From: Candidatus Bathyarchaeota archaeon | Lineage (GTDB): Archaea > Thermoproteota > Bathyarchaeia > Bathyarchaeales > Bathycorpusculaceae | NCBI GenBank assembly: GCA_030607735.1 | Contig: JAUWJK010000002.1 | Span: 1 to 39,449 of the forward strand | DNA length: 39,449 nt | Direction: 5' to 3' | Shown here: positions 34,019 through 39,449 of the stretch, one piece after another | Layout: every line of letters begins with the position of its first letter | How positions within the stretch are numbered: position 1 is the stretch's first letter | The notes under the pieces: model-generated | Database searches by the model: none | What the model was told of the DNA's origin: nothing | Seen by the model: only the letters and a program-made list of their open reading frames with translations | Made by a program: the position numbers and the translations under genes

Positions 34019-34429
34019 ATGGATGATAAAGATAAACAGATTATACAATTACTAAAGAAAAACGGGAGAGCAAGTTATGGTAATTTAGGTAACAAAGTTG
34101 GACTATCAGAGGGCGCAATTCGAAAAAGAATTAAAACATTAACTAATTCTGGAGTAATAAGAAAGTTTACAGTGAAGATTGGAGAAATAGAAGGCGCAGA
34201 AGCTATCACATTATTAGCAACATCACCATCTTCTCCAACACAAGAGGTTTCAAAAAGAATTAAAGAAATTCCCAATGTCGAAACAATCTACGAAGTCACT
34301 GGTGAGTATGATATCGTTGCTGTTATTACTGGAATGAATGTGGTTGAAGTCAATGAATGTATCGAGAAAATACGAAGAGTAAATGGAATAATGAAAACTA
34401 ATACTATGATAGTTCTACGTAGCCGATAA
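34019..34429 (+). CDS. Lrp/AsnC-family regulator, LysM-like by position
   Basis: 136 residues from the ATG at 34019. The frame stays open 43 codons upstream to a TTG at 33890, but that extension is low-complexity Lys/Asn/Ile and does not resemble the family, whose members start just before the DNA-binding domain. Residues 1-55 form the helix-turn-helix: MDDKDKQIIQLLKKNGRASY, then LGNKVGLSEGAIRKRIKTL. Residues about 70-136 form the ligand-sensing RAM domain, with VETIYEVTGEYDIVAVITG. It is divergent from lysW, the same arrangement as the lysine-responsive LysM of Sulfolobus, so a lysine- or arginine-sensing role is likely. Confidence 0.9.
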   Translation: MDDKDKQIIQLLKKNGRASYGNLGNKVGLSEGAIRKRIKTLTNSGVIRKFTVKIGEIEGAEAITLLATSPSSPTQEVSKRIKEIPNVETIYEVTGEYDIVAVITGMNVVEVNECIEKIRRVNGIMKTNTMIVLRSR

Positions 34430-34568
34430 GAAACACTTTATTTGTCATTAAAACCAAGTAATTAATGAACAGCACAATTTATCAGTGAAAAATAACTAGA
34501 AAGTTAATAAAAAAAAGATTTTAAATTATTTTTGATTAATATTAAATGTTTATGGAAATAGTTTTCAG

Positions 34569-35414
34569 ATGGCAAAATATTCTGCTTTGTGCATAAGAAC
34601 CAAATATTGGAGTCCTGGAGAAGATTACTTAAGTATTATTGTCGAATCTATTAAAAAAAATGTGAAAAATAATGATTATGTTATTTTATCTGAAAAAGCA
34701 ATTTCAACTGCAATGGGCAATTACATCGATGAAAATATCATCAACGTGAGCTTAACCGCAAAATTGATTTCACGTTTTTGGATGCGGATTAATTGGGGAT
34801 ATATTCTTGGTTTTTTATGTCATTTCGGTAGAAGACTAATCCAAAGACTCAGAGAATATCCTCTTGATGAAGGAAGTCGACATAAACAAATAATCTTACA
34901 GTACGCAGGATTTTGGGAAGCTTTAATGTGGGGTTCAGAAGGGGGAATTGATGGATCAAACCTGCCGTATGCATTTGTTTCTTTACCTTTAAAAAATCCA
35001 ACTAAAATAGCAAAAAAAATCTGTCAAGAAATTCAAAATAAACTTAATAAAAATGTTATTGTAATAATCGTCGACACCGACAAAACATATACGTTTAGAA
35101 ACTTTCATTTTACACCACATTCAAAAACAATAATAGGAATCCATTCTTTTGGAGGGTGGATTGTATATTCAGCCGCCAGAGCACTTAAACTAAAAAAGAA
35201 GTCGACGCCAATAGCCATTGGAGGAAGAATTTTACATACAAAAAAAGCTCTAACAATTGCTAACATTGCCGATAAAGTGAGAGGAGCAGGTACTGGCACA
35301 ACAGTGTGGGATATGGCAGCGAGGTTTAATATCGGAATCACAGAAATGAGTTGGGAAATGATTAAAAATTTTAAACATAAACCAATTGTGATAATAAGAG
35401 AAAAAAATAATTAA
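34569..35414 (+). CDS. CofE-like (F420-0:glutamyl ligase family) protein
   Basis: 281 residues. The family hallmark is EGGIDGSNLP at 124-133, matching the N-A-G-I-D-x-S-N-x-P motif of coenzyme F420-0:L-glutamate ligase (CofE, COG1478). Other matches are VILSEKAISTAMGN near the N-terminus and IVDTDKTYTFRN at about 168-178. True CofE adds glutamates to F420-0 with GTP. This protein has an extra aromatic and hydrophobic segment (about 67-95) and a divergent second half, so it is more likely a paralogue of unknown substrate. A TATA-like TTTTAAATTATTT lies about 50 nt upstream of the ATG. No cofactor-F420 genes are nearby. Confidence 0.72.
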   Translation: MAKYSALCIRTKYWSPGEDYLSIIVESIKKNVKNNDYVILSEKAISTAMGNYIDENIINVSLTAKLISRFWMRINWGYILGFLCHFGRRLIQRLREYPLDEGSRHKQIILQYAGFWEALMWGSEGGIDGSNLPYAFVSLPLKNPTKIAKKICQEIQNKLNKNVIVIIVDTDKTYTFRNFHFTPHSKTIIGIHSFGGWIVYSAARALKLKKKSTPIAIGGRILHTKKALTIANIADKVRGAGTGTTVWDMAARFNIGITEMSWEMIKNFKHKPIVIIREKNN

Positions 35415-35508
35415 TATTTCTAAATTTAATAAAAATAAAGAAAAGAAAATCAATTCAAAGCAGTAAAGAATAAACCTCTCATTTTCTTAAATGAAACAAG
35501 TGAGAATA

Positions 35509-37032
35509 ATGGAAAAGGATAGGTTAGACACTTTTTTCAACCCTTCATCTGTGGCAATTATTGGCGCAACTAAAAAAATAGAAAAAGCAGGACATGTAAT
35601 ATTCAAAAATTTTGCAGATAATAAAAAAAGGGGAATCTATAAAGGAAAAATTTATCCAGTGAACCCCAAAGAGAAAAAAATTCTTGGATTCAAATGTTAT
35701 CGTAGAATTACTGAAATCCCAGGAGGAGTAGAACTAATTGTTATTGTTGTTCCAGCTAAAGTTGTACCGCAAATTATGATAGATGCAGCTTCTAAGAAAG
35801 TTAAGACTGCAATAATCATTACTGCGGGTTTCAGAGAAATAGGAGAAAAAGAGTTAGAGGAACAAGTAGTTCGCACTGCTAATGATGCAGGAATAAGAAT
35901 TTTGGGTCCAAATTGTTTGGGAGTATATTATTCAAAAACAGGCGTAGATACTCTTTTTCTCCCTGAAACAAAGGTTTTAACAACTGGTGATGAAATTATT
36001 GCAACTCCTCGTCCCTTATTTGGGAGAATAGCAATAGTTACTCAAAGTGGCGCTTTTGGCATTGCAGCTCTAGACTACCTAGCTGGAAGACAGATTGGTA
36101 TTAGCAAATTTGTGAGTTTTGGAAACAAAAGTGACGTTACTGAAACTGAGATGATACATTATTTACTTTCAGATAAAGAAACTAAAGTAATACTGTTATA
36201 TGTTGAAGATATAAAACATGGAAGAAAATTTCTTGAAATAGCCAAAAATGTTTCATTTAAAAAACCTATCGTAGTAATAAAATCAGGCAGGAGTTCTGCT
36301 GGAGCAAGAGCAGCTGCATCTCATACAGGTGCTATCGCAGGATCAGATAAAGTGTATGATACAGTTTTTAAACAGACAGGAGTATTTCGTGCTGACGATA
36401 TGGAAGAATTTTTTGATGCGGGAAAAGCATTGTCAATGCAACCACCAGCATTAGGAAAAAATATAGGAATTCTCACAGATGCGGGCGGTCCAGGGATTAT
36501 GGCAGTAGATGAATGTTCAAGAAAGGGTTTACACGTAAATCGTTTTTCAATAAAGACACTAAATAAATTCCAAATATTGAAAAATCAGGGAATTTTGCCC
36601 AAGTTTGCTTCAATTTCTAACCCAGTTGACCTCACAGGGTCAGTAACAGATGAAATGTTTGAAGAAGCAGTAGATCTTATGTTTCAAGATCCAGATATTC
36701 ATGGAATAATATTACTTGGATTACATCATCTTCCAGCTCTTCGTGAAAAATACATCGATGGTGTAGCTAGAATTTCAGGAAAATACCAAAAACCTATTGT
36801 CATGTGTGATATTGGTGAAACTGAAATGGCGTTATATACCCGTTTCAGATTTGACAAACTAGGTATCCCAGCCTACCCATCTCCAGAGGATGCAGCCAGA
36901 GCAATGAATTCGTTAGTCAAGTATGGAGCGTTCTTAAAAAAGAATAAATATGAAAAAGAATACATATCTCATTTTTTTCAAGAAGAAGGACCTATAAGCA
37001 GAGATGAATTGAAACTTCATCACCATCTTTAA
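35509..37032 (+). CDS. NDP-forming acyl-CoA synthetase, alpha-type subunit
   Basis: 507 residues from the ATG at 35509; an in-frame ATG six codons earlier lacks an SD, while GTGAG precedes this one. The CoA-binding domain opens with FFNPSSVAIIGATKK. Next are the two succinyl-CoA-ligase-like domains, with LGPNCLGVY, VTQSGAFGIAALDYLAG, and the phosphorylated histidine H272 in AAASHTGAIAGSD; a last domain starts near NIGILTDAGGPGIMAVDE. This is the alpha chain of ADP-forming acetyl/acyl-CoA synthetase, which makes ATP from acyl-CoA in archaea. The ATP-grasp beta chain is not in this window. Its 3' end overlaps ribK on the opposite strand by 41 nt. Confidence 0.88.
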   Translation: MEKDRLDTFFNPSSVAIIGATKKIEKAGHVIFKNFADNKKRGIYKGKIYPVNPKEKKILGFKCYRRITEIPGGVELIVIVVPAKVVPQIMIDAASKKVKTAIIITAGFREIGEKELEEQVVRTANDAGIRILGPNCLGVYYSKTGVDTLFLPETKVLTTGDEIIATPRPLFGRIAIVTQSGAFGIAALDYLAGRQIGISKFVSFGNKSDVTETEMIHYLLSDKETKVILLYVEDIKHGRKFLEIAKNVSFKKPIVVIKSGRSSAGARAAASHTGAIAGSDKVYDTVFKQTGVFRADDMEEFFDAGKALSMQPPALGKNIGILTDAGGPGIMAVDECSRKGLHVNRFSIKTLNKFQILKNQGILPKFASISNPVDLTGSVTDEMFEEAVDLMFQDPDIHGIILLGLHHLPALREKYIDGVARISGKYQKPIVMCDIGETEMALYTRFRFDKLGIPAYPSPEDAARAMNSLVKYGAFLKKNKYEKEYISHFFQEEGPISRDELKLHHHL

Positions 37033-37378
37033 CGTTTAGACTATGCCGCAAATTCAATGGAGCAATAAGTTCTAAAACATTCTCTGGATAATGTGCAACA
37101 ATAGGAACGATAATAGCACATTTGTGAGAATTTACTAAAGCAGGAACTACTATTCCATGACAAAAACCGTCAGCAGGCATAATTCGGGTACAATTCTTAT
37201 TTTTTAAAAGATTAATAAACTCCAAATTCTTTTCACAAAGCATTACATTTAAGGTTCCAGGATAGGGTCTAAAATGCAGTTTCTCTTGAATCTGGTTTAT
37301 AACCCACAATAAAGTAAGGAATTGTTCACCTTCTCCTTTACCTGAAAAAATTTTTCCTTTAAGCTTTATTTTTTTCAA
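36992..37378 (-). CDS. ribK: CTP-dependent riboflavin kinase (archaeal RibK)
   Basis: Converts riboflavin to FMN using CTP, in the cytosol; an archaeal family (DUF120). The 128-residue protein has the expected SGKGEGEQFLTL at the start, the RPYPGTLNVML strand (about 37-47), ADGFCHGIVVPALVN with the substrate region, and the C-terminal IAPLNLRHSLNVKDGDEVSI. The start is TTG without an obvious SD and could be leaderless. The gene converges on, and overlaps by 41 nt, the acyl-CoA synthetase gene. Confidence 0.88.
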   Translation of the reverse strand: MKKIKLKGKIFSGKGEGEQFLTLLWVINQIQEKLHFRPYPGTLNVMLCEKNLEFINLLKNKNCTRIMPADGFCHGIVVPALVNSHKCAIIVPIVAHYPENVLELIAPLNLRHSLNVKDGDEVSIHLCL

Positions 37379-37442
37379 GAATTAAAAACACTTCCAAAAG
37401 GATCCAGAATAAAAAGTTACTAAATCCCTAATTTTTTTAGGT

Positions 37443-37811
37443 TTATTTTTGTTCTTTTAACCATCCTGCAACTGTTTGGAGAACTTGGTCAGAGGACATA
37501 TCAACAACTGGAATTAGCATTTTCTCCTTTGTTTCAATAGTTGGAGCATATTTTGGCATAATTGAATAACCAATAAAAGACCAATAGAGTTTCCCTTTTT
37601 CAATTAGTTCTTTTGCTACAATTTGACTTGAAGCAAGAAGGGGAAAATAAAGAAATACCATCCCATCTACCCAATTAAGCCCAGCCAATTTACCTCCAGC
37701 TATTATAGAAACAAAACGAGCTAGTTTTTCTGGAGTTGAAAAACGTGTTCGCTCCATAATTACAATTTCTTTAAAAGGCTCATAACTAACCGAGACACGA
37801 TTTTCGACCAT
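37443..37811 (-). CDS. Uncharacterised 122-aa protein
   Basis: I do not recognise the family. From the ATG at 37811, which has GTGAT four bases upstream, the product is 122 residues, mixed alpha/beta, without signal peptide or membrane helix. Notable stretches are SVSYEPFKEIVIMERTRFST at the N-terminus, a glycine-containing SIIAGGKLAGLNWVDGMVFL in the middle, and the C-terminal SSDQVLQTVAGWLKEQ. A hydrophobic FLYFPLL and one GYSIMPKYAPT also stand out. It lies 64 nt upstream of ribK on the same strand and is divergent from ino1, which does not define a role. Confidence 0.75.
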   Translation of the reverse strand: MVENRVSVSYEPFKEIVIMERTRFSTPEKLARFVSIIAGGKLAGLNWVDGMVFLYFPLLASSQIVAKELIEKGKLYWSFIGYSIMPKYAPTIETKEKMLIPVVDMSSDQVLQTVAGWLKEQK

Positions 37812-37934
37812 AATAATCACGAATACACACTATTGTAGTAGTTATTCCCTTTTATTATTATCATTTTTTTAGAAAAAGTTATAGCGTAGACAGAACATTA
37901 AGCCTTAATAATAATTCGATGGAAGTTTAGTGAT

Positions 37935-39014
37935 TTGTCAGAAATTCGGGTAGCACTTATTGGCGTAGGCAACAGCGCTTCCGCTTTAATTCAAGGTACA
38001 CAATATTATAGAGATGCAAAAGAAAACACCACTGTTCCTGGGTTGATGCATGTAAATTTTGGTGGTTATCATATAAGGGATATTAAATTTGTCGCCGCCT
38101 TTGAGGTAAATAAAGAAAAAATTGGTAAAGATCTTTCTGAAGCAATATTTCTTAAACCAAATTGTTGTAAAAAATTTTCAAATGTACCAAGATTAGATGT
38201 TAAAATCTCAACTGGCCCAATCTTAGACGGTGTAGCAGATCATATGAAACAAGTTTTTAACATATATGACGAAAATACCCATAATAGCGATAATGTTGTG
38301 GAGATTTTAAAGAAAACAAAAACAGATGTTCTAGTGAATTATTTACCTGTAGGAAGCAAAGAGGCAACTCGTTTTTATGCTCAAGCTGCTATAGATGCTG
38401 GGTGCGCTTTTGTAAACTGTATACCTGAATTTATTGCTTCAAATCAAGAATGGAGCAAGAAATTTGAAACTGCGGGGCTTCCAGTAGCAGGAGATGATAT
38501 AAAAAGTCAAGTGGGTGCAACAATCCTTCATAGAAATTTAGTTCGTTTATGTATTGACAGAGGTGTAATAGTGGATGAAACATATCAACTAAATTTAGGC
38601 GGAGATACAGACTTCTTAAACATGACTGTTGAAGAAAGATTAAAATCAAAGAGGATAAGCAAAACAGAAGCAGTTACAAGTTTAGTTCCCTATGACCTGC
38701 CAACTAGAATAGGCCCTTCAGATTATGTTCATTTTTTGAATAATAAAAAAATATGTTATATTAAACTTAAAGGTCGAAAATTTGGAGATCGTCCAATTTC
38801 AATGAATGTTAAACTTGAAGTTGAAGATTCTCCAAATAGTGCAGGTGTAGTCATAGATTTAATCAGAGCGGTAAAAATTGCGTTAGATAGGAAAATAAAA
38901 GGATCCTTACTAAGTGTATCGTCTTATGCATTTAAACACCCACCAATTCAAGTTCCTGATTCAATAGCAAAAAATTGGGTAGAAGAATATATCGAAGGAA
39001 AAAGAGAGAGATAA
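37935..39014 (+). CDS. ino1: Inositol-1-phosphate synthase
   Basis: NAD-dependent cyclisation of glucose 6-phosphate to inositol 1-phosphate, the precursor of inositol-containing archaeal ether lipids. NAD loop VALIGVGNSASALIQG (6-21), DVLVNYLPVGS, FVNCIPEFIAS, then the catalytic domain GDDIKSQVGATILHR and LNLGGDTDFLNM; C-terminal VEDSPNSAGVVIDLIRA. At 359 residues it is the short archaeal form. The start is TTG with GGAAG about nine bases upstream. AT-rich sequence and a TATA-like CTTAATAATAA at about 37900 precede it, in the gap shared with the divergent unknown gene. Confidence 0.95.
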   Translation: MSEIRVALIGVGNSASALIQGTQYYRDAKENTTVPGLMHVNFGGYHIRDIKFVAAFEVNKEKIGKDLSEAIFLKPNCCKKFSNVPRLDVKISTGPILDGVADHMKQVFNIYDENTHNSDNVVEILKKTKTDVLVNYLPVGSKEATRFYAQAAIDAGCAFVNCIPEFIASNQEWSKKFETAGLPVAGDDIKSQVGATILHRNLVRLCIDRGVIVDETYQLNLGGDTDFLNMTVEERLKSKRISKTEAVTSLVPYDLPTRIGPSDYVHFLNNKKICYIKLKGRKFGDRPISMNVKLEVEDSPNSAGVVIDLIRAVKIALDRKIKGSLLSVSSYAFKHPPIQVPDSIAKNWVEEYIEGKRER

Positions 39015-39055
39015 ACCTCTCTAATGACTATCTGGGATTTAGAGGCTAATTAAAG

Positions 39056-39102
39056 CTTTTAAGTACAGAAAGTCAGAATAATATTATCTGGAGAAAAAGC
39101 AG
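39056..39102 (+). promoter_or_regulatory. Probable gcvH promoter and SD
   Basis: A TATA-like CTTTTAAG (39056-39063) lies 40 nt before the gcvH ATG, leaving a leader of roughly 15-20 nt that contains GGAGA eight bases before the start. A weak CCTCT/AGAGG inverted repeat (39016-39020 and 39041-39045) just after ino1 may mark the end of the previous transcript. Confidence 0.35.
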
Positions 39103-39449
39103 ATGGTGAAAGTAGGCGAATATGAAGTACCTGAAGGACTATATTTTTCCGATGATTTTGAATGGATTAAAGTTGAAGGAGAAAAAGTTCGAATGGGGAT
39201 TAGTGATTACGCTCAAAAACAACTTCGTGAAATAGTCTATATTGAGCTCCCAGAGAAAGGAACAGAACTAATTCAAAACGAACCCTATGGTACATTGGAA
39301 TCAGTAAAAGCTGTTTCTGATTTAATATCAGCTTTAAGTGGAACAATAGAAAAAGTAAATACAGAAATTCAATCAGATCCTGAACTTCTAAATACTGATC
39401 CTTTTGGAAAAGGTTGGCTAATTCTCTTAAAACCTTCAAATTTAGAAGA
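39103..39449 (+). CDS. gcvH: Glycine cleavage system H protein, 3' end outside window
   Basis: Lipoyl carrier protein of the glycine cleavage complex, shuttling the aminomethyl group between P, T and L proteins. The frame is open to the end of the window (115 codons), so the gene is truncated by the window edge. Visible are the family's SDYAQKQLREIVYIELPEKG and the lipoylation motif ESVKAVSDL, with K69 as the modified lysine. Next comes LSGTIEKVN, then DPFGKGWLILLKP. ATG with GGAGA upstream. No other glycine-cleavage gene is seen here. Confidence 0.95.
   Translation, partial: MVKVGEYEVPEGLYFSDDFEWIKVEGEKVRMGISDYAQKQLREIVYIELPEKGTELIQNEPYGTLESVKAVSDLISALSGTIEKVNTEIQSDPELLNTDPFGKGWLILLKPSNLE

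Noticed and set aside
1-39449. Mobile elements, prophage, CRISPR array, tRNA or rRNA genes
   Set aside because: No transposase or integrase motifs, direct-repeat arrays, tRNA-like cloverleaf with a GTTCRANNC arm, or rRNA-like sequence were seen. The window is coding sequence with short gaps.

Overview
The window is a continuous stretch of archaeal chromosome, roughly one third G+C by eye. Domain-level evidence: a LysW carrier-protein lysine/ornithine pathway, a GHMP-type shikimate kinase, 3-dehydroquinate synthase II, a CTP-dependent riboflavin kinase, inositol-1-phosphate synthase, a COG2150-type ACT regulator, an Lrp/AsnC regulator and GGAGG/GGTGAT Shine-Dalgarno (SD) sites. The mix resembles uncultured Thermoproteota such as Bathyarchaeia, but I cannot place the organism more exactly. 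No rRNA, tRNA, insertion sequence, phage gene or CRISPR array was found, and no gene-free stretch exceeds 300 nt.

Layout. (1) 3-8041, plus strand: 3' end of a LeuA/CimA-family synthase, ilvB-ilvN, leuC-leuD-leuB, a second LeuA-family synthase, pheA. (2) 8038-16134, minus strand: a tightly overlapping aromatic operon read as aroB'(DHQ synthase II)-aroD-aroE-aroK-aroA-aroC-aroQ-aspartate aminotransferase family-tyrA. (3) 16285-23488, minus strand: argG-argH-carA-carB. (4) 23613-28088, plus strand: ACT regulator, a small unknown ORF, thrC-hom-lysC. (5) 28114-33725, minus strand: lysW-lysX-lysY-lysZ-lysJ-lysK. (6) 34019-39449: a divergent Lrp/AsnC regulator, a CofE-like ligase, an NDP-forming acyl-CoA synthetase alpha-type protein, then on minus ribK and an unknown 122-aa protein, then on plus ino1 and the start of gcvH.

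About thirty amino-acid genes therefore sit side by side, covering much of the branched-chain, aromatic, arginine/carbamoyl-phosphate, threonine and lysine pathways. Steps absent here and presumably elsewhere include ilvC, ilvD, argF, thrB and the first enzyme of the archaeal aromatic route. Only one LysW/X/Y/Z/J/K set is present beside argG/argH, so the set may make lysine, ornithine or both. The LeuD loop is YLVL, closer to homoaconitase than to isopropylmalate isomerase, so leuC/D/B may also feed 2-oxoadipate to the LysW pathway.

Unusual points: a LysX with a ~75-residue insertion and an altered NTARGG loop; a LeuA paralogue with Met at a normally Glu active-site position; a probable CTG start for carB; heavy use of TTG starts at overlapping junctions; and candidate cis-regulatory structures before ilvB, before argG and between lysW and the Lrp gene.
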